The position numbers and the translations under genes were made by a program. Below the pieces are notes generated by a model. The model did not search any database. It saw only the letters and a program-made list of their open reading frames with translations, and was not told the origin of the DNA. A DNA stretch of 64,000 bases from Salticus scenicus. Lineage: Eukaryota > Arthropoda > Arachnida > Araneae > Salticidae. The stretch spans positions 42,090,686 to 42,154,685 of the forward strand of contig OZ005654.1 of the NCBI GenBank assembly GCA_963930645.1. Direction: 5' to 3'. Position 1 is the stretch's first letter, and every line of letters starts with the position of its first letter. Shown piece by piece: positions 12,718-24,465 of this stretch.

Positions 12718-14489
12718 ATCATTTTTTTGTGGACGCTGTATCTCACGAACCAATGAATGAAATTTAACCAAACTTGGTATTTAGTTGCACCCTGACATAA
12801 ACTGGTGCTGATTAGATTTTGGGATCACTCGCTCAACAGGTGGCGCTGTAATCGCATTTTATGCAAATTTTTAACATGGCAGCATAGGACAAAATTCCGT
12901 ATAAATGGGCATAAAGAGAGTTATTTTACACTTACGATTGTAAAATTAATATGAATTATTGATAATAGTAGTAGTTAGCTAGGAAAAAAATTTTGTGCAT
13001 GGGGGGCATCGGTTCCCCCCCTGGGGGGGAAAATCCCCCCCCGGGGAAGTAAATTTTCAAGATGGGTATCTTTCGAAAGGTCTCGTTGATAATAGTAATA
13101 GTTAACTTGGAAAAAATTTTTGTGCATGTGGGGGCATCGGTTGCCCCCCCACCGGGGGGGGAAGTTCCCACCCGGGGGGGCAAAATTTCAAGATGGGTAT
13201 CTTTCGAAAGATCTCGTCAATACCTTTAAAACGAATGGTTGAACGATAAATCTGTGATAATTTAAACCAAAGTTATCGATTTTTTTAACTTTTAACAAAA
13301 AAAAACTTAGAAAAATATCGCAATTTTTTTTTTTTTTTTTTTTAACGAAATTTAACCAAACTTGGTATTTAGTTGGTCCCCGACATAAACTGGTGCTGAC
13401 TATGTTTGGGGATCAATAGCTCAACAGGTGGCGCTGTGATAGCATTTTATCTAAATTTTTAACATGGCAGCATAGGACAAAAATTCGTATAAATGTGCAT
13501 AATTAGAGTTGTTTTAAACTTGTGATTGTAAAATTAATATGAATTATTGATAATAGTAGTATGTAACTAGGAAAAAAATTTTCTGCATGGGGGGGCATCG
13601 CTTCCCCCCCCTAGGGGGGAAATACCCCCCCAGGGGGGGTAAATTTTCACATTGGGTATCTTTCGAAATATCAGGTTGATAATAGTAGTAGTTAACTAGG
13701 AAAAAATTTTTGTGCATGTGGGGGCATCGGTTGCCCCCCCACCGGGGGGGGAAGTTCCCACCCGGGGGGGCAAAATTTCAAGATGGGTGTCTTTCGAAAG
13801 ATCTCGTCAATACCTTTAAAACGAATGGTTGAACGATAAATCTGTGATAATTTAAACCAAAGTTATCGATTTTTTTAACTTTTAACAAAAAAAAACTTAG
13901 AAAAATATCGCAATTTTTTTTTTTTTTTTTTTTTAACGAAATTTAACCAAACTTGGTATTTAGTTGGTCCCCGACATAAACTGGTGCTGACTATGTTTGG
14001 GGATCAATAGCTCAACAGGTGGCGCTGTGATAGCATTTTATCTAAATTTTTAACATGGCAGCATAGGACAAAAATTCGTATAAATGTGCATAATTAGAGT
14101 TGTTTTAAACTTGTGATTGTAAAATTAATATGAATTATTGATAATAGTGGTATGTAACTAGGAAAAAAATTTTCTGCATGGGGGGGCATCGCTTCCCCCC
14201 CTGGGGGGGAAGTACCCCCCCGGGGGGGATAAATTTACAAGATGGGTATCTTTCGAAAGGTCTCGTCAATACCTTTAAAACGAATGGTTGAACTATAAAT
14301 CTGTGATAATTTAAAACAAAGTTATCGATTTTTTTCACTTTTAACAAAAAAAAAAAAAAAAAAAAAAAAAAACTTAGAAAAAAAAAAATCGTACTTTTTT
14401 TTTTTTTTTTTTTTTTTTAAATATTGTTACTCATTGAATATGTATAGGTAAATATAGAAGAAAGTCTTGTGGTGGCCACAACATACTAG
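12511..14489 (+). mobile_element. HM1 copy b: complete element, three internal units
   Basis: The best-preserved HM1 copy. The 5' hairpin starts at 12511 after TTTTTTTT, followed by AAGTATTGGATTCGCG and a TGTC microsatellite. Then come three tandem units of about 590-600 bp, recognisable by the repeated word caaacttggtatttag at 12769, 13355 and 13955. Most units carry GC-rich double palindromes. The 3' end has the inverted sub-terminal repeat, hairpin TTGTGG/CCACAA at 14467-14481, terminal CTAG at 14486-14489, then T-run. No protein is encoded; the 75-codon frames in it are repeat shadows. Confidence 0.78.
12631..12717. repeat. (TGTC)n microsatellite core of HM1 copy b
   Basis: About 21 uninterrupted TGTC units, 120 bp from the element's 5' end, the same position as in copy a. 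Confidence 0.95.
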
Positions 14490-14747
14490 TTTTTTTTAAT
14501 AACAAATCTGTTTAGACCTACGTAACAAAAATGAATATGCTTGTTTTAATGTTCTTTCTTTCTTTTTTAATAATTTTATCTTTTTATTTTATTTATTTAA
14601 AACCAATGATAAAATTTTAATTTATTTTAATTCATTGTTATTTTATTATTTTATTATTATTTTATTTATTATTTATTTATTTATTCAGGACGCTGTTACA
14701 CTTGTAATGTCATTCTTTTAAATTAAATTCCCTCCCCCCCCCCCCCC

Positions 14748-14787
<40 letters not shown>

Positions 14788-15227
14788 AAAAAAATGAAAA
14801 GAAAAAAAAAAGAAAGAACAGAACAGAACAGAAAAGAAACGAAAAATTAATGTTTTGAAAACAGGAAAGATATTTTATTCTCTTTATTTTGATATATTTT
14901 TCCAGCAGCAATAACATCAGTTTCGAGCGTTAGATTTTAGCAACTCGAACTTTTATTGTTAAGATTACTTTAAATATATATATATCTGTATAAAATTCAA
15001 TGTCTGTGCGAAAGCGTTACCTCGGACAGTCACATGTGATTTGACACGAATGTGCCCTTCTGGGTGTCCGAGTGCACTTCAAAATCTGATTTTTTAATGT
15101 TTGATTTGTTTTCCACTTTCCAATCGCAATCGTGATCTGTAATCCTGATTTATATTCGTGAATGTCATGACGTCTACTATTTTAAGGTAGATGGCTTCCT
15201 GAATATTAAAACTGAGTTTCTTTTTTT
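14490..15227. other. AT-rich spacer with C-run/A-run tract
   Basis: About 17 C followed directly by more than 30 A near 14732-14784, then GAACA/GAAAA repeats to about 14840. No gene seen. Confidence 0.6.
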
Positions 15228-15585
15228 AACACGCTTTTATTAGCTTCACCTGTATGTATGTATGTTTGTTTGTATGTATGTTTGTATGTTTGTAACCGCT
15301 CTGGGAGCAAAAAAAAATCTATATTGTAAAAAAAAAGACCTTCCGTACGTGAAAGCCGTGGCTGTGATGTAAAGAGCCGCGCTACTAACCTAAAGGTTCA
15401 GCGTTCGAGTCCAGTCAGGGGAGATTTTTTACAAATGGTTTTTGTTTAATTCTAAATTATTTTAATTAGAAATTTAAATGTAAATATTATGGTGTGTCAC
15501 TCACACGATTTTCTCTTACCCTGCATTTTAATACTAAGATAGATATTTTGTGCGTTTTTAGTTCACATTTCTATAAAAGCGTGTT
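15228..15585 (+). mobile_element. TIR element with GTAT microsatellite
   Basis: Ends carry the inverted pair AACACGCTTTTAT (15228) and ATAAAAGCGTGTT (to 15585), with T-runs outside. A GTAT/GTTT microsatellite (15252-15292) follows the left end. Inside is a tRNA B-box-like word, GTTCGAGTCC, near 15393, with no A box at the right distance, so it is not called a tRNA. Non-coding. Confidence 0.55.
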
Positions 15586-15984
15586 CTTTAATTTTTTAAA
15601 ACTATAATATTATTTTTTTTCCTTATCTACTCAATGTTGAATACTTGAGAAAAAAGTTAGTACAAAATATTTGGAATGTGATATTTTTAAGCGGAAATTT
15701 TGGCATCAAATTTACTGTATGTTAAAAATTAGTTAATAAGTTAAATGCTTGCAAAAGTAATCAGCTCTGCTTTTTATACGCGCGCGAAGCTTTTAAAGAA
15801 AGCTTTTTTTTTTTTTTTCTTTTTCCCTCAGTTTTCTAAACCCCTTATCGATTTCTCATAATTTCTCAGAAGAACTATGAAGAATCGATAAAAATAAATA
15901 AATTGATAGAAATAAATTAAAAAAAAGAAAAGAAAAGAAAAGAAAAAGAAAAAAGAAAGGAAATACCAAGACTATTGAAGATAT
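15586..15984. other. AT-rich spacer
   Basis: No feature except GAAAA-type simple repeats near 15919-15960. Confidence 0.5.
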
Positions 15985-16560
15985 GGAGAGAGAGAGAAAA
16001 GCCATCTTCGTCTTTGAGCCAGGTTAAATTGGGCAGGTGCTGATGTTTGGATGAGCCAGAGAGGTACATATAAAGAGCCATTATCTTTTTTCAGTTAGAT
16101 AAAATTGACCAGAGCCAGGAAAGTGCTGATGGAGCCTATATCGTCTTTTAGCCAGATGGAATTGGCGAGGTGTTGATGTTAAGATGAGCCGGGAAAGGAG
16201 AGAAGATGTCAAGATTTTTGCCAGATGGAATTGGCTAGTTGCTGATGCCAAGATGAGACGGGAAATCTCTGGCCAGATGGAGTTGGCCAGAGTCAGGAAA
16301 GTTCAGAGTAATTATCGTATTATAACCAGATACTGAAGTTTCGATGAGAGACTATTAGCCAGGTGGAATTGGCCAGTTGCTGATGGTAAGATAAGATGGG
16401 AGAGAGGGAGGAGAGAAGCGTCTTTTAGCCAGATGGACTTGACCAGATCCAGGAAAGTACAGAAAGAGCCTTTTATCGTAGTTTAGCCAGCAGGAGTTGA
16501 CCAGTTGCGGATGTTACGATACGAAATGGAAGACCGGGAACATCTGTCGCTATATTTAAT
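15985..16560 (+). repeat. Degenerate tandem array of GCCAGATGGAATTGGCCAG units
   Basis: Eight diverged copies start near 16018, 16093, 16149, 16219, 16271, 16355, 16428 and 16483. Each is followed either by TTGCTGATG...GATGAGCCGGGAA (type A) or by GAGCCAGGAAAGT (type B), in the order A B A A B A B A. The spacing alternates, suggesting an old dimeric satellite. All frames are broken, so coding is unlikely. Confidence 0.65.
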
Positions 16561-16716
16561 GGGAGAAACCTACATCTGTCGCTGTTACTTGTTGTGTGTT
16601 AACTTTTACTGTGCGTGATTTTGTATATGTTGTTTGTGTTGTGTGTGTGCTTTTTTCTATTTTCTATTTATTTCTAAACTATTGTAACAGTATGACAATT
16701 TACTATTAAAAAACAT

Positions 16717-16876
16717 GCCGAAAAAATGGGTTTCTATTAGGTGGTGCTTAAAACTACATACAGATCAGAAATACAATTTAGATATATACAGAAAAAGGCC
16801 GAAAAAATAGTTTCTAAAGTTGGTACTTAAAACTACATACAGATAAGAAATACAATTTAGATATATACAGAAAAAG
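16717..16876 (+). repeat. Tandem duplication, about 80-bp unit, two copies
   Basis: Unit from gccgaaaaaatgggttt through aactacatacagat to tatatacagaaaaag at 16717-16797, repeated at 16798-16876. The start of a third unit (gccg) follows at 16877. Confidence 0.85.
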
Positions 16877-16882
16877 GCCGCT

Positions 16883-18215
16883 TTAGTAGAATAAATCGTA
16901 CACTTAAACAATTAATTATATTATAAATAATAAATAAAATTTCTCATTTTACAAGTTATTGACAAATCATAAGATAATATTATAAGAATTTTAAATTGTA
17001 CAAATGATGCTATGAAGCAGAAAAATACGTTTCCTAAAAAATAAGAAAGAAAGAAAGTAAAAGGTGGGGGAAGAGATACGTGCAAGCTTACTGTCCGCAT
17101 TTCGATCGAAATATTTAAACAGCTTTAGTACAGGATGAACCTTGGCGATTTTTGAAAATTTGGCACTGAAGGAGCACAGTCTTTTTTCGGCCTAGATCAA
17201 GGGCACAGCCCTTTTCAATACTATCTGGGTGGTAAATTACAAATTATACAATAGTGCAAAAAAATGTAACAGATTTATCATGGAATTCTTGGTGACTTTT
17301 AAAATTTGGCGTCAAAGTATCTCGAATGTTTTCACCAAGAATTTCATTTCTGCGACCACGATAACTATTTCAATTCTAGGCATACTTTAAAAACATGACT
17401 AGATCATTTTATAGAAAAAAAAAAAAAAAAAAAAACGAAATATTGCCATAAATTAACTAAAAATTGCAATAATAAAAAATATAGATTTTTTAATCATGAA
17501 AATATACAATTAGAAAAAGAAAACGAGAAAAGGCGATAAAAACTTGTATTCTGTACTAAAACAGTACTTAAAAGATTAATGAAACAATTGAATAATTAGG
17601 TAAATTGTCTAACTTGACAGTAATGTGTGTCATTTTATAAAGGAAACGCATTTTTTTAAAGTGCAACTTTGCTCCTGAACACATCATTTTAAAATTAGGC
17701 ATACGTTAAAAATATAAATAAAAATCTCGGTTATTGAAGAAAAAAAAAAAAAAAAAAAAAAAAATTCCAAATTGGCGACAAAAATTCAAAAATCGACATT
17801 TAAGGTTCTAAAATTGTACGTTTTTATTGTGTAAATTAAGATATTGCCAATAATTGCTTTTTATTTACTTAATAAGTAAAAAAAAAACTGTTTGTGAGCA
17901 TTAAAATATCTAAAGAATATGATACGCCAATATTTTTGAATGTGTGGTAACCAACAGAATATTATATTCTAATATAACCACTCAATATTCGGTACTTTTC
18001 TGTTATCAGAGCTAGCGAACATCTGAAACGTTTCTGGCGATTTTCTTTTGGCGACCACATTGAAATGTCGTTTTCGTAAATAAGTGCTACGGTTAACATT
18101 CTATTACCCTAACATGTTGCCAAAAAATCCAGAATGACACCGCTATCACACCAAACATCGCCTTTTTCTTTTCTTTTTTTCTTTTTTTCTTTTTTCTTTT
18201 TCTTCTTCTTCTTCT

Positions 18216-18251
<36 letters not shown>

Positions 18252-19060
18252 CCAAAAAATGTGGACTAATGTTCTAGCCTTATATTACTCTAAAAAACTG
18301 TTTATGATCTGGTTAAATTGGAGAAAAATCCCAATAATAATAATAATAATTAATGTAACTAAATTTCGAAAAATTCGAAATATCGATTTCTAGAAATTAA
18401 ACAATTTGTCAATTAAAATAAAAAAAATTAATTACACGCAACAAACCGATTCATATTGACACGTAGGCATAAAACTCTTAGTTAAGCTAAACATTAATCT
18501 GGCAAGTTAGCCAAACATTTGGCGATGAATCTAGTCCTTTTATTGGAAAAGTACCCAATAGTATAATATTTTAGTTTTTTAATTTAATAACGTACACTAG
18601 TTAATTTGACCTAAGCTTATGGTTATTTTGTATATTTAATAGCTACAAATATTTTTCTTACTGTATTCATACTGTATTTATTTTTGCGTTTCTATAAAAA
18701 TGAATGCAAACAATATCTACTAGAAATGTTTTGTCACTCTCTAAAAACAAAGAATTCAAACACTTTCATATTTTACTATTTAGTATAATAAATTAATTAA
18801 AACTAAATAATTATTATGCTAAGCTATCTTCTAATGAATACGAAAGAGGATTAAGCATTTTGCATTTCGACTGACATGTGGATGCTCCACAGTTCCGATG
18901 ATAATCAGTTATGAAACTTTTTGACAGTACTTGCACATATATCTCTTTCACAAATTTTAACCTGCGTAATCATGCATTTGAAATAATAATAATGCCAAAA
19001 TTAATTTTTAAAAGATAAAGTTCATTAGAAAATAAATTTTGAAAAAAATGACTTTTACAA
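16883..19060. other. AT-rich spacer with polypyrimidine tract
   Basis: No gene recognised. A nearly pure T/C tract lies at about 18163-18248. A-runs are at about 17418 and 17740. The word ggcgatttt/ttggcgac recurs without clear unit structure. Confidence 0.5.
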
Positions 19061-19101
19061 TTTAAATTTTGACTTTTACAAAAAATTTTGACTTTTACAA
19101 T

Positions 19102-19377
19102 TTAGAAGTCTGCTTCATAGCAGCATATGCAGAAGGCCAAAATTTTTTGCCACCATTTAACGTTTACTGGTGGCCAGGGAGGAGGCGTAGGTGCAGGACT
19201 CACAATGAACTCCTGCACCAGGTCCTCCGCCCATCTTACCTGCTTCCTACTTACCGTTTCCATGACTTCCACAGAAAATGCACGGCCGTCATGGAAATGC
19301 TTCAACGCTGGCCTGCCAGACCCTGCAAAAAAAGAATCCAAAGACAAAACTTCACTTACCTCCATTTCAGGAACCAT
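19102..19377 (-). CDS. Unidentified open frame in a GC-richer island
   Basis: A 91-codon frame with Met and stop, in DNA noticeably richer in G and C than its surroundings (about 19150-19350). The translation has an acidic N-terminal half, then VSRKQVRWAEDLVQEF and a proline-rich stretch. I recognise no family. A 104-codon frame overlaps it on the plus strand (19127-19441). It may be an exon, a fragment of a transposon gene, or chance; no splice signals are convincing. Confidence 0.2.
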   Translation of the reverse strand: MVPEMEVSEVLSLDSFFAGSGRPALKHFHDGRAFSVEVMETVSRKQVRWAEDLVQEFIVSPAPTPPPWPPVNVKWWQKILAFCICCYEADF

Positions 19378-19830
19378 TTCAAAAGATTACTTACGTCCTT
19401 TTATGTTACCTAAACCACAGAACCTAAACAAGAAAAAGTGAGACGTTAATAAGAATTCTAAAGTGAATAATTTAAATTGTTGTCGCCAACAATAGTAACA
19501 GAAATAATTCAATATAATTAAATTAAGCATTGTTGTTTCTTTTATGTATTCTGTTATCTCTAATGAAAAATTAATGAAAATGACGTCATTTTAAAAGCAA
19601 TTAATGTACCTATCCGCGATTGTAATGAAATGCTCGCCCTCTGGTGGGCTAAGGTGAAATTATCACACCACTGCATTGCATATCCTCATATTATGCAATC
19701 GACTTTCCATGATGAAATGGCGGAGAAAGAATAATAATTACACGTGGCTGTTACATTTACTAACAACTGCAGTGTTCAGAGAGCGCCATCTATCGATCAT
19801 TACAAACGCGGATTTCAGTTTTTGATGAAA

Positions 19831-20163
19831 AGGTAGGTTGGTTGGTTGAGTGGGTTTTACTTCGCACTAGTGCAGCGCAGATAGGCAGTTGGCGACGGTC
19901 TGGGACACACCCCTAGAGATGGTCCGGAGACATGCCATCGCAATTTTGATCCTACACGGAAGGGATGACTCTCCCACTTCGGTGATCCCCCAGAGGTATA
20001 ATTTTTGATGGGGAACGTGGAGGACATTGTGGTCAAGACAGATTTTGTGTGCACCAGCCACCATTAGTGTACACGACGGTCTTTGTCCGGCTCGAGTACC
20101 GAACCCGCAATCTTCCAATAACGAGGCCGGCGCTCTACCGACTGGGCGTTTTTGAGGAAAAAC
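19831..20163 (-). mobile_element. tRNA-derived SINE, copy 1
   Basis: Read on the minus strand, the head resembles a tRNA: A-box-like CCCAGTCGGTAGAGCGCCGG, then B-box-like GGGTTCGGTACTCG about 30 bases on. The body follows with ATGGTGGCTGGTGC. The end reads ACCCACTCAACC and runs into a CCAA-type simple tail. A second copy at 62471-62772 shares head, body and tail. The head appears cut by the HM2 fragment that begins at 20164. Confidence 0.78.
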
Positions 20164-20290
20164 TCTCGTGCGTAACAATCGCAGGACTTCCATTACCCAC
20201 TGCTACACATATTATGAGATCTTTTTGAATATAGGCCAATTTTATGTGTTCGGAAAATACTAACAAATAAGACACATAACAATTTCCCTG
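20164..20290 (-). mobile_element. HM2 fragment, 3' end only
   Basis: Minus-strand 3' terminus of an HM2 element: inverted sub-terminal repeat GGGTAATGGAAGT followed by hairpin TGCG/CGCA with a 7-base loop (20169-20183). The body is truncated beyond about 20290. Confidence 0.6.
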
Positions 20291-20461
20291 TAAGAGAAAA
20301 CTAAGGTACAACTTGCACGTTGGTTCATAACCCTATTCGGAGATTTTCTTTTGGCGTTTTGAACGATAACGATGTCATTTTGGATTTTTGAACATCTGTT
20401 TACGTTTTCAACCCATGCATGGAAATGGCAACCATTCCCAAAAATCGTATTTCGCCATAAT

Positions 20462-20503
<42 letters not shown>

Positions 20504-20890
20504 AAATAGAGTTGTGGAACCAACCTGCAAATTGTTCCAAAACTGAAACATATGTGATAAAAGCTTGTTAAAAAAAGTTATATATAATAAAATTCTGCTT
20601 ATATTCTTTGTAAACACAATTTAATTTAGTACGACAGGTCTCAATTTAATCTATTCTTCTATATAAAAACATGCGGTAACTGTATTTCACTCCCTTAATA
20701 TCGATAACTACATACCATTTCCTTAAATTATTTTCGAATAGCTCTAGCATAGAAGCCCTTTGGAGGTTTTTATTTTTATTTTTATCATTTTATCAATGAA
20801 TTGAAATGGGTATCGCAATTGGGCAAGTAAACATCTTGGCAAGAAACGGCCGAGCTATTTCGATGGCAAATTTCAAATTTTGAATTGTTG
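20291..20890. other. AT-rich spacer
   Basis: No gene. Contains an A-run of nearly 40 bases at about 20464-20500. Confidence 0.5.
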
Positions 20891-20892
20891 GT

Positions 20893-21075
20893 TAGATCCA
20901 GAAGATATAGCCAACAAATATTCAGAAGCCATCAGCAGTACATTTTCAAAAGATATCGCGAACAAATAGTAAGAAGTCATCATCAATATATATCCAGAAG
21001 ATATCGCCCGCAATTATACAGAACCATCATCAATACTTATTCAGAAGATATTGTCAACAAGTATTCAGAAGCCAT
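20893..21075 (+). repeat. Short tandem array, about 57-bp unit, four copies
   Basis: Unit around agaagatatcgccaacaaat...attcagaagccatcat, slightly diverged. The 64-codon frame over it is a repeat shadow. Confidence 0.7.
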
Positions 21076-21084
21076 CTAATTTTT

Positions 21085-21917
21085 ACTTCCATTACCCTAC
21101 TACTGTAGGTAATGGAAGTATTGTATTCGGTCTGAAAATTCGATATCGGGTTTTCACCTGATTTACACGTTTTAAGGTCCCCTGAGTCCAAAAAAGTGGT
21201 TTTTGGCAATTGGTCAGTGTGTATGTATGTATGTGGAGAATCTTCTGGCTATTATAGCTCAGAAACTAATAAAGATAGAGCTACGAAACTTTAGAATTGA
21301 AATACGTCTGGTGTACAGATGAAAGTTCCAAATTTTGGTGAAAATTGAAAAACCGGAAGTGGGACATCGGACACCGGAAGTGGGACCGTAAGTCCGTATC
21401 TCAAAAACGGCTCTAACGATTTTCTTCAAACTTGCTATATAAACACTCTATTAGATGTCCTTTCAAATGATATAGTTGGTTAGTTCAGGAAAATGGATAG
21501 GCGTCCTGTATAAATAGCTCAATTTCAGGCCTCGCAAAGGCGTTCCTTTAAAAACTGTTGTACGGATTTTTTTCAAACTCGCCCTTTTGCCTTTTAACTC
21601 ACTTTTAAATATGCTTTTGTGTGTAATTATTGTTTTCCTGTCAATAATTGAGTATAACCGGAAGTGGGACATCGGAAACCGGAAGTGGGACCGTAAGTCC
21701 GTATCTCATAAACGGCTCTAATGATTTTCTTCAAATTTGCTATATAAACACTCTATTAGATGTCCATTCGAATGATATAGTTGATTAGTTCAGGAAAATT
21801 GATAGGCGTCCTGTATAAATAGCTCAATTTCAGGTCTTGCAAGCGCGTTCACATATAAAATGTTTATAATGTGCGTAGTACTGGGTAATGGAAGTCGTGT
21901 GGCTGTTACACACCAGA
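21085..21917 (+). mobile_element. HM2 element copy a, complete
   Basis: The 5' hairpin (ACTTCCATTACCCTAC / GTAGGTAATGGAAGT) starts at 21085 after a T-run, followed by ATTGTATTCGGTC and GATTTACACGTTTTAAGGTCC. A GTAT microsatellite is at 21217-21236. The body has two diverged tandem units, each with ccggaagtgggaccgtaag. The 3' end is GGGTAATGGAAGT, hairpin GTGTG/CACAC (21897-21913), then CCAGA and a T-run. Non-coding. Same design as HM1 with a different body. Confidence 0.75.
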
Positions 21918-22181
21918 TTTTTTATGAATGTTCATGATCTACGATACCGAAATCGGCTTTCGGATTTTATAATCTAGGATGAATTTCTCACTTATTAGTA
22001 GGTCTTGAAAAATGTAAAAGTTTTTGCAGATGTAACATAATATTTTAAAAATTAAATGGTAAAACTGGTAGTCTAAGATCCGGCTGCAAAATTGGTACAT
22101 TCATCGAGTACGTAATCAAAATCAGATTTTTATATTCAATTGTAAAAAGGGACAATATGTTTTGGCCGGGTTGCCTAATAA

Positions 22182-22678
22182 ATGGTTCAACCATTCGTTT
22201 TAAAGGTATTGACGAGCTCTTTTAAAAGATACCCATCATGAAAATTTACTCCCCTCGAAGGGGGACTTCCCCCCAGGGAGGGTGGCGAGGCTCCTACACA
22301 TACAAAAAAATTTTCCCAGTTGACTATTTCTATTATAAATAATTCTTGTAAATTTCATAATGTTTACTAAAAAATAATTCTCTTTATGCACATTTATACA
22401 AAATTTTGTCCTGTATCACCATGTTACAAATTTAGAAAAGGCGGGATGGCAACGCAACCTGTGAGACAATTTTTACCAAAAGTTAATAGGCACTCATTTA
22501 TGTCAAGGTGCAACTACATACCAATTTGTATGAAATTCTGTGCAGTAGTTCCTGAGATACAGTTGCCACAAAATTTTGTCACACACGCACACACAGACTG
22601 ACAGACAGACAGACATTTTCTAAAAATTGACAAATCGTGTTCTACAGCTCTCAAAACGTGTAAACCCATCAAAAGTAT
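22182..22678 (-). mobile_element. HM1 copy d, truncated at both ends
   Basis: Contains the HM1 unit text, a reduced GC double palindrome (22252-22284), CACA/CAGA microsatellite remnants (22582-22615) and the AAAACGTGTAAA block. The 5' hairpin and the 3' CTAG terminus are absent. Confidence 0.6.
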
Positions 22679-23742
22679 ATATTACTGGTGCCGTGACAGT
22701 GCTGAGTTTGAATCTCAAAATTCGATTGCGTAGCAACCACTATTACACAGTTCCGAAATTATAAAAAAAATGTATACATATAAATGTATTATATAAAAAT
22801 CACACGTTACCGCTACCTCACTGCACCCGAATTCCAAAATGAACGAAATACAGACGGTACCGAAGCATCCACCACCGTGCACGTATGTATGTATCAGTGG
22901 ATACCTCCATGTGCATGTATCTCAAAATGCACGAAATTCGGTATCGTAATAATCACTGTTGACACTTTCAACTCTGAGCTATTTCGACCACACATCTCCC
23001 TGTGGATGAAGATGATGATGCACCTTACTACGCGGCGTCTGTGGTAAGTTTATTCACTTCAAATTGTCAAAATTTCCTATCCATTCCCATGAGAACCTAT
23101 AATTCTGTAAGTAATCATATCTTTTTTCACTTTAAGTTAAATCCCACAAAAGATATAGTAAAATTTCTTCTTTACCAGACATGGAAATAGTCCTAATCGC
23201 GAAAATGTTTCGTCTATAAAAAGGAGAGGGAGAGGGGAAATAATTCCAAATTTGCAACCTACAACTCTGCCAGAACTGGAAAATGTGATATTTGACACAT
23301 TGAAATTTCTGAGATTTATATTAAAACTATACCATTGCGCATTAAAGCAGCAATTCCATATAAAAGTGGAATTAACAGAATACATATTTTTAATACAAAA
23401 TTGCTTAGATCTAACAAATAAATAGTTTTATTTCCTATATTAAAATATAACTTGTTTATTTCATATAATAAATTATAATAGAATACAAAGTGTATGGTTA
23501 TTGCATCATGTTTAAAACGAAAATTTTATGCTGATTCTTATAAAGTACTTCGTAGAGTGAAATAAAGCGAATTATTAAATGGAAAATGTACATAGGTATC
23601 ATTTCATCCCTTTGATATTATGCAAACAAGACAAGTTTTATTTGTTTAAATCCTCAATTTTAAAGTTATTACAAAAAAAAGAAAGAAAGAAAGAAAAGGG
23701 CAGTCATTTTTTCTGCAGTGCGGCTTTTTCTTTCGTCGCTTA

Positions 23743-23778
<36 letters not shown>

Positions 23779-24195
23779 CTAAAAGGTTCGTAGATGATAT
23801 TTGAAAAGTCGCGATCGATTTTAGTCTCAGAGAGTTAAAAGTTGACCCCGAGAGAATCTCAGGCTTGGTTCGCTTCGCCGGAAACGGTAACTCGAGTGAC
23901 ACCCGGTCTTAGACCGCAAACTTTTAATTTCCAAAGAAATCCGCTCGCCAAGCTGTACTGTAAACTGCATTCTAACCTTTCTTTTAAAAGAAAAATCATC
24001 GTCACATGGGCGACAAAAATTCATAAGTCACCGAAGATATCTTACACTAAATATTTACACCTATTTAAATATTTAATTTTACTTATTATTCATTGCGTGA
24101 ACTGTTACAAATACTTTGTGTTTATGAATTGCTCTAGAAAAGAGGTATTTTTCTGGTATTGAGACAGGACTAATCGTCAAAAGTTAGTGTTCTGC
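22679..24195. other. AT-rich spacer with (TA)n
   Basis: No recognised gene. (TA)n at 23745-23777. Several 62- to 106-codon frames between 22784 and 24162 have no domain and look like chance. Confidence 0.45.
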
Positions 24196-24218
24196 TAAAC
24201 TTATTATAAACAGATAAA

Positions 24219-24465
24219 GGAACAACTTCAGTATATCCCCACAACGATATTTGGCGATTTTTTGTTGGCGATTATGGCTAAATCATAAATCATAAACGAT
24301 AAATTATAAAATCCTAATCTAAATCATAAAATCATAAATCCAAAATAAACAACACATAGGCTGCCATATTATATCGCAAACAGTCCAGAACGACATCGTT
24401 ATCGTTCAAAACGGCGCCAAAGAAAAATCGCCAAATTCAGCTGTGGGAAATACTATAGTTGTACC
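24219..24465. mobile_element. MITE family M4, copy 1, with 23-bp flanking direct repeat
   Basis: Ends GGAACAACT.CAGTAT and inverted ATACTATAGTTGTACC, with TIRs of roughly 40 bp including TTTGGCGATT. The interior is rich in ATAAATCATAAA words. A perfect 23-base direct repeat (taaacttattataaac...) flanks it at 24196-24218 and 24466-24488. Confidence 0.75.

Noticed and set aside
15370..15425. tRNA gene suggested by GTTCGAGTCC
   Set aside because: No matching A box or cloverleaf; lies inside a TIR element.
20100..20163. Functional tRNA gene in the SINE head
   Set aside because: The acceptor stem cannot be formed and SINE body sequence follows directly.
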